From positions 1 to 64,000 of the forward strand of contig NZ_JBHZGO010000030.1 of assembly GCF_042747725.1 (NCBI RefSeq): a DNA stretch of 64,000 nucleotides. Direction: 5' to 3'. The stretch is from FACHB-T130 sp042747725 (GTDB taxonomy: Bacteria; Cyanobacteriota; Cyanobacteriia; Cyanobacteriales; FACHB-T130). Below the pieces are notes generated by a model. The model did not search any database, was not told where the DNA came from, and saw only the letters and a list, made by a program, of their open reading frames with translations. Positions 43,143 to 52,391 of the stretch are shown one piece after another. Each line of letters starts with the position of its first letter. Positions within the stretch are counted from its first letter, which is position 1. A program made the translations under genes and the position numbers.

Positions 43143-45278
43143 TCAGGGAGATTCCGCTTCGGCAAGAACCGCAGGATTCAGCGGCAATGACACTGTAAAG
43201 CAAGTGTGATTGGCAGTACTTTCCAGATGAATCGTGCCTCCTAAATTGGCGACCAATTTTTGTGCCAGCGCCAGTCCTAAACCAGTCCCGCCTTGTTTCC
43301 AGGGATTGGCGTCGGGAATGCGGTAAAACTTTTCAAATACTCGTTCGCGTTCGGCTGCTGGAATTTCCACGCCGGTATTGATTACGCTCACTTCCATCCT
43401 GTCTGCGGCGCTATGTGCTTTTACAGCAATGCGTTCTGCTGATGGTGTGTATTTGCAGGCATTGTTGAGTAACTCGCTTAATATGCGTCCTAAACTGGTG
43501 CGATCGCATACTAAAGGAGGCAGTTCGGACTCAAGGTGAATTTCTAAGCGGCGATCGCGTTCTTGGGCTGGCTTTTGAAAAGGTTCTACAATTGTGGGAA
43601 GCCAATCTTGTAGCTGAATGCTTGTCAGTACCAAAGGCTGAATCTCTGCATTGATTCGCTGCCACTCCAGAAGATCGTTGATCAAGTTGGTTTCTCGCTC
43701 GCATTCGTTATGCAAAATATGGAAGTAGCGAGCCACTTTGTTTCTTTGGGCTGGCGGCTTAGATAGTTCGGCGAACAGTCCGTGGTCTTTATTCAAGGCA
43801 ATCCCCAACATCTGAATCGCCATTTTCATGTTGGCAACCGGAGATCGCAATTCATGGGGAACGGTACTGAGGAAGTCATCTTTGAGGCGATTAAGTTTTT
43901 CCAGTTCCGCTACTTGCGCTTGCGCTGCCTGGTAGAGTCGGGCTTGTCGAATTGCGATCGCGCATTGAGACGCCACTTGCTGCACGAGCTGGATTTCTAG
44001 CTCGTTGAAAGCATCCTCCTGTCGTTTAAATAACCACAGCTCCCCGAACACTGCTTGGCTATCAAAAATCGGACAAGCTAGGATAGCCACCGCTCCTCGA
44101 ATCCCAGGGATTAGGTAACAAAACTGGAAATACTGACCTTGCCGCAATTGAGCATCGTCTTTAAACAAGTCGGAAATTGTTACGGTTTGCCCTAGTGCAG
44201 ATGGCAATCCTTGGGTGTATTCGTGAGCGATTGTCGCCGTGGTTTGATTGGCATCGTACAAAGCAATATCGCCGCCTTCAATCCCCAACACCCAGGTTAA
44301 TTCTGCGACGGCAGTTTGCAAAATATGGTTTTCGTCGAGGCTATCGCGGACTTTGTTAGTAATGCGTTTGAGCATTGCTTCAAAGTCGAGTATCTGTTGC
44401 AAGTGAGTTGGGCGATCGCTATTTAGATACCCGTGGGGTTGCTCGTGCAGCCTTTTTTGCAAGCTGGTATCCTGCACCCCGCTTTCACTCTGGGCAATTT
44501 GTTCCTCAACTGGATTTTCTAAATCGCTATCGCCGCACTTCCACTTTGTCTGTGAAAAATCCACCGCCGAAGCGTCTCGACATGGAGTCATTTGTTGCAG
44601 CAGCCAGCGCAGACCCACGACTTGCAGAAATTGCGGCTCTTGCACTGGCTCGACAGTGAATATAGCGGTAAACGTCTCACCCTGCCTTGTTTGCAGGCAG
44701 ATTTCCCAGTTTTTGGCAACAGATCCTTGTTGCAGGGCGCTGAGCTGAGTCTGAAAGTCGCCGCGAGCATCCGTTGCCACGAACTCCACCAGCGGCTTAC
44801 CTACCAAGCTTTCTGGAACGCTTTCGAGCAACTCACCGCTTGTCCGGTTGGCTGACAAAATTACTGCTTCTGGATTTGTCACCAAAAAGCCCATCGCCCT
44901 TCCCTGGGAAACTGCCTCTGAGTTGCTATAGGCAGACCCGATTGCCTGCAAAGCTTTTTGCTGAGCGGAATTGGAGATAAACTCACCTTCGGCTGGGTAA
45001 CGCTGCTGTTCTTCGAGTCCTGCGTGATTTTTGTCGGCGAGTTCTTCCTGAATTTGTTGGCGCAGTTCCTCTATGACGATCTGCATTTCTTGCAGCTGGT
45101 TCGATAGTTCTTTCAGAGCATCCACGAGCGGCTCCTGGTGAGACATCGGTAACTTTTCAGTACACTGCCACAGCTGCTCAAGTCGCTGTAGGGAATCTTC
45201 AATCTGCTGGTCTAGGTCATTTACCATTGCATCCTTAATTCGCCTGGACAACGTTTCTCTATCAGCAGTAATACCCAT
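43143..45278 (-). CDS. Soluble PAS-GAF histidine kinase
   Basis: ATG 45278 is preferred over a TTG at 45314. The 711-residue protein has an N-terminal coiled coil (QQIEDSLQRLEQLWQ and ELSNQLQEMQIVIEELRQQI), a PAS domain (MGFLVTNPEAVILSANRTSG), a GAF domain (about residues 310-465: DENHILQTAVAEL, VASQCAIAIRQARLYQ) and the kinase core with FLSTVPHELRSPVANMKMAI, N box LLNNACKYTPSAERI and GGTGLGLALAQKLVANLGG. The two residues before His are V-P rather than the more usual V-S. No regulator is adjacent, so its partner is elsewhere. Confidence 0.88.
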   Translation of the reverse strand: MGITADRETLSRRIKDAMVNDLDQQIEDSLQRLEQLWQCTEKLPMSHQEPLVDALKELSNQLQEMQIVIEELRQQIQEELADKNHAGLEEQQRYPAEGEFISNSAQQKALQAIGSAYSNSEAVSQGRAMGFLVTNPEAVILSANRTSGELLESVPESLVGKPLVEFVATDARGDFQTQLSALQQGSVAKNWEICLQTRQGETFTAIFTVEPVQEPQFLQVVGLRWLLQQMTPCRDASAVDFSQTKWKCGDSDLENPVEEQIAQSESGVQDTSLQKRLHEQPHGYLNSDRPTHLQQILDFEAMLKRITNKVRDSLDENHILQTAVAELTWVLGIEGGDIALYDANQTTATIAHEYTQGLPSALGQTVTISDLFKDDAQLRQGQYFQFCYLIPGIRGAVAILACPIFDSQAVFGELWLFKRQEDAFNELEIQLVQQVASQCAIAIRQARLYQAAQAQVAELEKLNRLKDDFLSTVPHELRSPVANMKMAIQMLGIALNKDHGLFAELSKPPAQRNKVARYFHILHNECERETNLINDLLEWQRINAEIQPLVLTSIQLQDWLPTIVEPFQKPAQERDRRLEIHLESELPPLVCDRTSLGRILSELLNNACKYTPSAERIAVKAHSAADRMEVSVINTGVEIPAAERERVFEKFYRIPDANPWKQGGTGLGLALAQKLVANLGGTIHLESTANHTCFTVSLPLNPAVLAEAESP

Positions 45279-45714
45279 ATCAGCGACGATTAGATTTTGC
45301 CGGATTTGCTGCAATAATAGCCTTACTTATTTTTGCCTTTATTTTTTAATAGGATAACTTCATATTGTTCTTGGCGGTACGCATCCCAGACCGATCTGCC
45401 CCCAAAAACGTTCCTGCCTTGCCAATAAATATGCAACGCAGCCTGATGTTAGGAGAATTTTCGTTATGGTTTGGCACAAAGCAAAGCATTTAGGCGATCG
45501 CCCGCAATTCCCGTTCCAGAAATCCCTCTATACTTAGATTTACTTAATATTTTAAAATAATTGAAAATAATCAGCGTTTTAGTAGCAAATATAACAGTAA
45601 GTTTGTTTTATCTACTCATCGATAGATTGACAGTTCTATCGGAATAGAGAGAGCTATCTCCCAAATTAATGGCATTCTAGTAAATATTCCCGATAATTCT
45701 CAAAAGGTGTTTTT
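45279..45714. other. Upstream region of the histidine kinase and YqaE-like gene
   Basis: AT-rich spacer with no supported gene. AAAAGGTG (45702-45709) is the ribosome binding site for ATG 45715. Confidence 0.4.
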
Positions 45715-45873
45715 ATGGATTTCTTCCGTATCCTCATCGCTATTTTTCTTCCCCCGTTGGGTGTTTTCTTGCAAGTTGGCATTGGAAGAGACTTTTGGAT
45801 CAATCTCGTCTTGACTTTTTTGGGTTATTTTCCAGGAATTATTCATGCGGTGTGGATTATTGCAAAAAAATAG
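45715..45873 (+). CDS. YqaE/Pmp3 family small membrane protein
   Basis: Fifty-two residues with two hydrophobic helices: FFRILIAIFLPPLGVFLQVG and WINLVLTFLGYFPGIIHAVW. The I-x-x-P-P-x-G-V-F-L and L-G-x-x-P-G-I-I-H-A patterns are the Pmp3/YqaE signature. Members are tiny plasma-membrane proteins associated with salt or membrane-potential stress in yeast and plants; bacterial function is unclear. AAAAGGTG lies before the ATG. Confidence 0.88.
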   Translation: MDFFRILIAIFLPPLGVFLQVGIGRDFWINLVLTFLGYFPGIIHAVWIIAKK

Positions 45874-45913
45874 CGATCGCTCCCCGCTTTCCCCGATCCA
45901 GCTCTAATAAGGT

Positions 45914-47194
45914 TTATTTAACACAAGCCAATACAGGCTTTCCTGTAGATATAACCTGTTCGATAATATCGGCGGCGCGACTAACTCCACCGGCTCGTCG
46001 AATCGCTTCTTGTAGCCTGGAGGCATTCTGCTTGTAGGAATCCTGAGTCAGCACCTGCTGTACAGCAGTTCGGAGCTTGGGGACGCTCAAGCGAGACAAC
46101 GGCACCACCTCCCCGGCACCCGTCCAAGCGATACGCGCTGCTACTCCCGGCTGGTCGTTAGTAATCGGAATTGCCACCATCGGCACCCCGTTACTTAAAG
46201 ATTCCAAAGTGGTATTCAATCCTGCGTGGGTGATAGTAAGAGTAGCTTTTTGGAGTAATTCTAGTTGGGGCGCATATCCGACAACTAGAGGCTTTCCGGG
46301 CAGTTCTGGCAGCGATTCTGGGATAGTTGAACCACCCAGAGAAAGCACCAACTGGGCATCCAATCCATTACAAGCTTCTGCAATATTCTGGAAAATGTCC
46401 AGCAGGCGATTTTGTATAGTCCCCATAGAGGCGTATATCAGGGATTGCCTGGTCAATTTCTCAAACGGGAAAGCAACAGGTTCCCGACTAGCTGGGTTAT
46501 GGTATGGCCCGGTGAAATGGAAGTAGGGGGGTAAATGCTGCCTTGGAAATTCAAATTCAGCAGGTTGTTGACTTAACTGAGCGAGTTGAGAATATTGATC
46601 GTTGGGGTGAGAATGGGGCGGCAACTTCCACTTTTGGCGATATTCGCTCACCACCTCCCGGATTGGTTGCCCGATGCGATTGAACAAAGCGTAACCAGCT
46701 TGGTTCCGCAGATGCGCCCACCAAGCAGGGTTATAGCTCCAGGTTGTAAAAAAGGGAGGAACGCGATCTTCTTGATTCAGCAGCAAAGCACTGCCTACGC
46801 TAATGAAGGGAATGTCTAGGTATTCGGCAACAGTCCCTCCCCCTGGTGAAACCTAGTCTACTAGCAGTGCCTCTACACCTGCTTGTTTGATGGCGGCTGG
46901 AGCATCTCGAAGTAGCATAGCAGCCGACTGTGTTACCAAATTGACTGTATACCGCAAGGCAGCCAAACCGCTCAGTTTCCCTAGCTGTGCCAACGCTTGT
47001 GAGGTTGCGCCTTTAGGAAAGTCTAACTCTGCGATCGCCCAGAAGTCTAATCCTGCCGCCAATGCTTTAGGTTGGGCATCGGGAACCCCGAACAGGGTGA
47101 CGCGATGACCGCGAGAAAGCAATTCGTGTCCTAAAGTAGTCATCGGGTTGAGATGACCAGTTGATGTAGGACAGATAAGACCAAAGTGAGTCAT
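45914..47194 (-). pseudogene. MGT-type glycosyltransferase interrupted by an in-frame TAG
   Basis: From ATG 47194 the frame reads MTHFGLICPTSTGHLNPMTT, the N-terminal domain of macrolide/UDP-glucuronosyl-type glycosyltransferases, to ...VEALLVD and a TAG at 46853-46855. The same frame then continues VSPGGGTVAEYLDIPFISVG and on to the C-terminal donor-binding domain (YASMGTIQNR, VVGYAPQLELLQKATLTITHAGLNTTLESLSNGVPMV) up to 45914. Homologues have Gln where TAG stands (D-Q-x-x-P-G-G), so one CAG-to-TAG change explains the break. Read through, it is about 426 residues, normal for the family. A shorter translation of the C-terminal part alone would lack the acceptor domain. Confidence 0.85.
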
Positions 47195-47268
47195 AGAAAA
47201 GTCCTGAAAAACAGAAACGTTGCCTGAAAACCGATGGCTAAGTCCAGCTTTTCGCTCCCTACAATTAA

Positions 47269-48369
47269 TTAAGAGCAAGTAGACATTTGCCGCAGAACGG
47301 TACGTATTACATCTGACGGCACTTGATCGGTCACAGTTACTGCCCCAATCTGCGTGGGGAGGACAAACCTTACCTTTCCCGCTTTCACTTTTTTATCGGT
47401 TTGCAGCGTATCAATAATTGCTTCGATGTCTAGTCCTGCTGGTAGCTGGGTGGGTAATCCAGCTTTTTGAATTAGCGCATCTTGACGTTGGGCGTCTGTT
47501 TTGTCCCACATCTGAAGGTTAACCGCAATCTGACCCGCCGCGACCATGCCAATTGCCACCGCTTCCCCGTGATTGACGACGCGGTATCCGGTTAAGCTTT
47601 CTACAGCATGACCGATGGTGTGACCGTAGTTGAGAATGGCGCGAAGTCCGGCTTCTTTTTCATCTTTGCCTACCACATCGGCTTTAGCTTGGCAAGAGCG
47701 AGTCAGGATTTGTTGCAATAAACTAGAGTCTAGACGGAGTGAGTCGAGATGTGGCGATCGCTCCATCTGCTCAAACAACTCAGCATCCCAGATGATACCG
47801 TACTTAATCACCTCTGCCATTCCCGCCCGAAACTCTCGCATCGGCAAGGTTTTCAGCACCTCTGGGTCAATTAAAACCAGTCGCGGCTGATGGAAGGCAC
47901 CAATTAAATTTTTTCCTTGGGGATGATTAACGCCGGTTTTGCCGCCAATGGCAGCATCAACCATTGATAAGAGTGTTGTCGGAACTTGTACGAAGTTAAT
48001 CCCCCGCAGCCAGGTAGCGGCAGCAAAGCCAGTCATATCACCAATTACGCCACCGCCTACCGCGACAAGCGTTGAAGAGCGTTCTAGGCGGTTTTCCAGA
48101 GCCGCGTTGTAGATTTTTTGGACGGAGTTGAGGGTTTTGTAGCGTTCGCCAGCGGGGAGAGTTAGAGAGGTAACGTCAAAACCAGCTGATTTGAGAGATG
48201 CGATCGCTTCTTGACCATAGTGCCGAAAAATTGTCGGGTTAGAAACAACGAGAACTTTCTTCCCCAGATTCAAATTTGTCATCCCAGCGCCTAGTTGCGC
48301 TAGACCCGATCCGGCGATCGCAATTTCGTAAGCCTGCTGCGGTAAATTAACCCAAATCACCGATTCCAT
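47269..48369 (-). CDS. aroB: 3-dehydroquinate synthase
   Basis: A 366-residue enzyme of the shikimate pathway that cyclises DAHP to 3-dehydroquinate using NAD and a divalent metal. Clear markers are LPAGERYKTL, VGGGVIGDMTGFAAATWLRG, QVPTTLLSMVDAAIGGKTGVNHPQGKNLIGAFHQP and the metal-site segments KADVVGKDEKE, LNYGHTIGHAVE and NHGEAVAIGM. The glycosyltransferase gene follows in the same direction and may be co-transcribed. Confidence 0.95.
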   Translation of the reverse strand: MESVIWVNLPQQAYEIAIAGSGLAQLGAGMTNLNLGKKVLVVSNPTIFRHYGQEAIASLKSAGFDVTSLTLPAGERYKTLNSVQKIYNAALENRLERSSTLVAVGGGVIGDMTGFAAATWLRGINFVQVPTTLLSMVDAAIGGKTGVNHPQGKNLIGAFHQPRLVLIDPEVLKTLPMREFRAGMAEVIKYGIIWDAELFEQMERSPHLDSLRLDSSLLQQILTRSCQAKADVVGKDEKEAGLRAILNYGHTIGHAVESLTGYRVVNHGEAVAIGMVAAGQIAVNLQMWDKTDAQRQDALIQKAGLPTQLPAGLDIEAIIDTLQTDKKVKAGKVRFVLPTQIGAVTVTDQVPSDVIRTVLRQMSTCS

Positions 48370-48458
48370 AAGCCAAACCCATCAACCAACAAGCGCCCGT
48401 GGGCTGTATTCTACTCCACTTGATGTTTCAATGGTGGATATTGCGTTCTATCGGAAAC

Positions 48459-48560
48459 ATGGAAATCTCTGGAGCGATCGCTTACTTCTTACTTTTGGGT
48501 GGTGCTTTTGCTGTTGCTGTGGGGCTGTATTTCGGTCTCCGCGCCATCAAGCTGATCTAA
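48459..48560 (+). CDS. petL: PetL-like cytochrome b6f small subunit
   Basis: A 33-residue single-helix peptide, MEISGAIAYFLLLGGAFAVA followed by VGLYFGLRAIKLI. The S-G-A-x-A-Y-F start and the G-L-R-A-I-K-L-I end match cyanobacterial PetL-like 'cytochrome b6f subunit' peptides. Start ATG 48459 is preceded by TCGGAAAC, a weak ribosome binding site. It is divergent from aroB. The assignment rests on a short sequence, but the ends are distinctive. Confidence 0.7.
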   Translation: MEISGAIAYFLLLGGAFAVAVGLYFGLRAIKLI

Positions 48561-48691
48561 TCACCAGCCTCCTGGCGAAGGATGAAGGATGAAGGAATGG
48601 TTCGTTCGTACTTCTGTTTTCCTACTTCATCCTTACTAAAAGCGGGTTACAGAAGGATACAAGAAGACGAATAAATGAATTCTCTCATCCC

Positions 48692-49210
48692 TCATCCTTC
48701 TGTTAGGCTTAACACCTGTGCTGTAGATTGCTTTGGGGGACTCTCACAGGGCTTGTTAGTCGCTCGACGCGCCATTTGGATTGTTTTTGGCAAAACTCCC
48801 ACCAATTGAGCCAGAATCTCATCCGGCATCTGGGCAGTCGCTTCCAAACCAAAGTATTTTTCAAATAAAACTAAAATGACACGGGCACGCTGCAAGGGCA
48901 CGCAATATTCCATTGCTTTTTGAGTAAAGCGAATCCATTGTTGCCGAATTTCATAAGCTTTTTGTCGCTCGGAGCGAGACTCAGGGCAAACCACTGACGG
49001 GTTGCCAATGGGAATCACCCGACTACAATTAATATCAAACAAACTGCCAATACCTGCACCAGGACCTGCCAATTCTGCATGGTGGCGATGACAGATAATT
49101 AAGGCACTGCCGCGACAACCATTGACCCGGAGGAGCTGTCCACTGTGCAACTGACTTAAGATTTCTGTGGGTTGATTAATCGGTTTGGTGATGAGGGCTT
49201 TGTCTGGCAT
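48692..49210 (-). CDS. Unknown cyanobacterial protein, possible DNA-binding C-terminus
   Basis: A 172-residue protein not assigned to a family. The N-terminal half contains LLRVNGCRGSALIICHRHHAELAGPGAG, with Cys and His residues close together; the C-terminal half is helical, with MPDEILAQLVGVLPKTIQMARR resembling a helix-turn-helix (spacing typical of a recognition helix after a V-L-P turn). No signal peptide or membrane segment. It is separated from petL by a spacer with repeated GAAGGATGA/TCATCCTTC texts that can form a hairpin. Confidence 0.58.
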   Translation of the reverse strand: MPDKALITKPINQPTEILSQLHSGQLLRVNGCRGSALIICHRHHAELAGPGAGIGSLFDINCSRVIPIGNPSVVCPESRSERQKAYEIRQQWIRFTQKAMEYCVPLQRARVILVLFEKYFGLEATAQMPDEILAQLVGVLPKTIQMARRATNKPCESPPKQSTAQVLSLTEG

Positions 49211-49449
49211 CGTAAGTCACAGAATCCTCTAACTTGAGTATCTTGCATTTACTTATACCCCTCAGTGATCGAATCTGTTTAGGGGGTGTGATACCCATCT
49301 GACTCATTAGTGATTCTTATCACCGTAAATCCTGTGACTCACTAGATATGAAGATGTTTACCATTCAGGATCGGACTTGTAGCACAATGCTTCAGAACGT
49401 TTCGCTCGTCTGTCTAGCGTTGTGTCCAGCCAATCGTCTGGCAGCATCT

Positions 49450-49845
49450 TCAGCTTTTCAAAGGAGTCAGAGTCGCCAGAGGTAATATCGCTGTTTTAGC
49501 TTTGTCGTTGAGTAGCAGTTTGCCAGCCGCATCGACACTAAAGTCTTTTCCTGGCATAAATCCTTTGCAAATCAAACGCTTACCAACAGCTACTGAAGTG
49601 ATGGTGCGAATTTCTTGCATCACATCGGCAGGAATAAGATTCTCTATCGTCCAGAACACTGAATCGGTGTTAAACCACATTAAACGTTCGATACTCACCA
49701 GCATCATACCAGCGATCTCTTCAAGGGTCATCTGACTTCTCAAATTAGCTATCAGGTCTTTCCCAATCTGGCTATTGTGGGTCATCATCGCTCTAGCCAT
49801 CTTGGCAATTTCTTGTTCTAACTCTAAGGAGTTCATTCCTGACAT
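49450..49845 (-). CDS. Unknown helical protein
   Basis: A 131-residue protein beginning MSGMNSLELEQEIAKMARAM, strongly helical, with two possible dimerisation helices (residues about 5-20 and 40-55) and a C-terminal GKRLICKGFMPGKDFSVDAAGKLLLNDKA that could be a small beta unit. ATG 49845 is followed by an in-frame ATG at codon 4, so the start is uncertain by three residues. AAGGAAACC lies upstream of the first ATG. No recognised family or partner. Confidence 0.58.
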   Translation of the reverse strand: MSGMNSLELEQEIAKMARAMMTHNSQIGKDLIANLRSQMTLEEIAGMMLVSIERLMWFNTDSVFWTIENLIPADVMQEIRTITSVAVGKRLICKGFMPGKDFSVDAAGKLLLNDKAKTAILPLATLTPLKS

Positions 49846-50501
49846 TTAGGTTTCCTTCCTAAGTGTGTTTGCGGTTCTGCCAAGTATACCTAAAGAAGGA
49901 GTAAAATATATCCCCAGGAGGATGAAAAAGTAAATTAATTTAGAAAACATAAGCGAAACCTGAGAATGACTGCGCGATCGCAACAGCAGCGATCGCAAGA
50001 ATAGATAGAGGCGGTACGAAGATAGCTTTACAAAACTTCGACAAAAAGTAGAAATCTGAGAAATTTCTGAGCAATGCGAGTGCTGAGCGCATACCGGGAA
50101 TCGTAAGCAGGGGTAAAAAAAACCCCTAAACAGGGGTCATTTTGGTCTCTACTGAAGAATATTTATCGAGATTCAATCCGAAAGCGTCAGGGGATAAGTC
50201 TAACCTCGGTTTTTAATTAAGATTACTTGCACAATCTGCACCGCTTGAACTTTGTTCTGAGTACTGTTCTGAGTACTGTTCTGAGTATTGAATACTTTGT
50301 CGAACAAACTCATCGCAGTCTACTCCTGAGAGGGATAGCAGGTATTTGCTTGTCCTACACGATTGATGCTGATGATTCCGGAAGTCTGTCAACTTCAATT
50401 CGCAGCTTGGTTGAGTGTGACGCGAGTGCTAGATGCGTACTTTTAACAGTCAAACTATTTCAGCCAGAACTCTCAGCCAGAACTGCTCAATGAGAACCGA
50501 G
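49846..50501. other. Spacer with repeats, no clear gene
   Basis: Holds two adjacent GCGATCGCAA units near 49975-49999, an AGGGGTAAAAAAAACCCCTA hairpin-like text near 50108-50126 followed by another CAGGGGTCA, and three tandem 12-bp units GTTCTGAGTACT at 50254-50289. Open frames crossing the tandem repeat on both strands lack good starts. Confidence 0.45.
50254..50289. repeat. Three tandem 12-bp repeats
   Basis: GTTCTGAGTACT at 50254-50265 and 50266-50277, then GTTCTGAGTATT at 50278-50289. The period is a multiple of three, so both strands stay open, which explains the spurious-looking frames there. Confidence 0.8.
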
Positions 50502-50651
50502 TTACCGTGACGGGATGTTGTCGCTAGCTTTTTCAATCTTGTCGATCGCTACCAAACCCAGGTAAGAAGCCGCAAGGAGCAAGATAACTGAAGCTAAATA
50601 GGCGTTTTCAAGCATCCGTAGCGCGGTTTCAAAAGTAATGTAGGTCGTCAT
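50502..50651 (-). CDS. Small single-helix membrane protein, unknown
   Basis: Forty-nine residues, MTTYITFETALRMLENAYLA followed by SVILLLAASYLGLVAIDKIE and a polar tail. AGAAGG lies 7 bases before the ATG, a good ribosome binding site. One transmembrane helix (about residues 15-36) is flanked by an amphipathic N-terminal helix and a charged tail. The size and layout resemble small subunits of photosynthetic or NDH complexes, but I do not recognise it. Confidence 0.6.
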   Translation of the reverse strand: MTTYITFETALRMLENAYLASVILLLAASYLGLVAIDKIEKASDNIPSR

Positions 50652-51864
50652 TGTTTAGCCTTCTCAGCTCTAGGCTGTTGTTGTTCTTCCCTTATTACTC
50701 CACAAGTTGGCTACTAATTTCCTCAGAAGAATCACTAGATTTAGGCTAAGAGTCACAAATTTCCCGGTAATTACACGGGTTAGACTCAACAGCCTGGTAA
50801 GTTACATGAAACTATAAATACCAAAGTTGACCCCAAAAATACTGAAGCGATCGACGAATTGACTGATTTAGCGAAGCTTCAAATTTGCAGTGTTTTATTT
50901 TTTATACTCTTTTGCTTTTTTTTGGTTCCTTAAAGCCTCAATACTTTCCCCGATCAGGCAAACCTAACCCTCAATCTCCTTCCTGGCTAATTTTTAGTAC
51001 TGGTCATCTATGTAGAAGGCTTGACGATGCAATGCCAACATTGCTGTGAAATCTTTAAGTTCTTACTAAAGACAGATGAATTATATAATTTTTGCTTAGT
51101 ATCTCATAAGCGGTACAACAATGGAGTAGGCGATCGCGAAGCGCTCCAAAAAGCCAGTTCGCGCACTTCAACTATTCCTCCCTTTTTGGAATTGCTCCTG
51201 ATGTCGATTCTTAGTTCAAGTCCCCTCAAAACTTGCAATTGCCACAAAAACAACTTTCCCGAAGGAACTGATAATGTCGAGTTTCTAATAGACTTTAGTT
51301 TTTATCTGATTGCTAATTGCCTTTATTTTTTTAATTGACTAAATAAGAGTTTCCCTTGATTGGCAAGATATTGAGGCTTTTCTATCTGGAGGTTAATTGC
51401 CTCTTTTATTACTGGTTCGCCGTTTCTGGTTATAGCTATTGCTAGTTAAATGAATTTATTTTTTTTAGTCTACAATTATAGGTTGTTGATTTATAACTGT
51501 ATTTTCGGTTATAAATATTGTATATATTTTACATTAGAGATTTTTATGTAATTCTGCTGTCTGTGCTTGCTGTAGACCCCAACATAGGAGTAACATGGGG
51601 AAAGTAAGTTAACTGAGAATATCAATTTGTTAGATTATCGGCAAATTGTAAAATTGGTAACAGATACTCCAATTTTAACTTTATCTACAAAAAATTGAGC
51701 TTGGTTGAAAAATATAAAAAAACTACGATATATTGTATTTAAAAGCACGAAATAGCTTAATACTTAGATGTTTTTTTATATAATTAATCCTTCCTTTTGA
51801 TAGAAGCAAGAGTTAAAAACATGGATTAAATTAGTAAAAGAATCACAGAAAAAGGATGGCAATC
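50652..51864. other. 1.2-kb AT-rich region without a supported gene
   Basis: Very AT-rich from about 51340 to 51860. A 105-codon frame at 51021-51338 is rich in Cys, Phe and Ser, has no ribosome binding site and contains HIP1 repeat text, so it is not accepted. No RNA gene is recognised. AAAGG at 51850-51854 serves the gene at 51865. Confidence 0.4.
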
Positions 51865-52080
51865 ATGTTTGCTATAGGGGATGATGTTCTTAATCAAAAA
51901 ACTGGGCATACTGGCAAAGTAGTTGGTTACGGACATGAAATGGTTGATGGGGTTTATTTACCAACCATCAAAGTGCTTATAGCTGAAGATTTAAATACTG
52001 GAAAAAAGGCTTTTGTAGAGGAGGACTTGCATTCGACATGGATTCAACGGCAGGCAGTTAGCAATCTCTCTCCCAAATAG
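51865..52080 (+). CDS. Small unknown protein, SH3/KOW-like
   Basis: ATG 51865 is preferred to 51856 because the AAAAAGG box is then correctly spaced. The 71-residue product starts MFAIGDDVLNQKTGHTGKVV, and the pattern 'G-D-x-V...T-G-x-T-G-x-V-V-G-Y...' followed by beta strands resembles a small SH3 or KOW-type barrel, as in several ribosome- or regulator-associated modules. That is inference. A strong hairpin terminator follows 36 bases after the stop. Confidence 0.62.
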   Translation: MFAIGDDVLNQKTGHTGKVVGYGHEMVDGVYLPTIKVLIAEDLNTGKKAFVEEDLHSTWIQRQAVSNLSPK

Positions 52081-52116
52081 TCTTTGGTAATAGATTAAAG
52101 GAGCGTGACAAGTGAG

Positions 52117-52150
52117 AACAAAGCCGGAGAGTCGCTTCTCCGGCTTTGTT
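52117..52150 (+). terminator. Strong intrinsic terminator
   Basis: AACAAAGCCGGAGA (52117-52130) and TCTCCGGCTTTGTT (52137-52150) form a perfect 14-bp stem with loop GTCGCT. A-rich on one side and T-rich on the other, it can stop transcription from either direction. The following 52151-52391 region shows no gene. Confidence 0.82.
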
Positions 52151-52391
52151 TGGATCTAAACCCTTTAAATTGTTAGATTGCACCCGATACCGCCCAAATG
52201 GATATCGTTTTAACCATCACCATGCCCCTATCAAGCACTCAGTCAGTTGTACAACAAAGATAAAGTTCCTCAAGGGCTGGATAGTATCGTATTTACTTAT
52301 CGGTGGTGAAGATTATCCTTGCGGGTTTTCCGGTTAGTCTGAGGCGTCGGGTAGAATCGAGGGAGCTTGTGTTTTCATCTGACTCTAGTCT

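Noticed and set aside
50213..50493. Frames on both strands across the 12-bp tandem repeat
   Set aside because: They stay open because the repeat period is a multiple of three; starts are weak (TTG on the minus strand).
51021..51338. 105-codon + strand frame
   Set aside because: No ribosome binding site, biased Cys/Phe/Ser composition and HIP1 repeat text inside; no family features.
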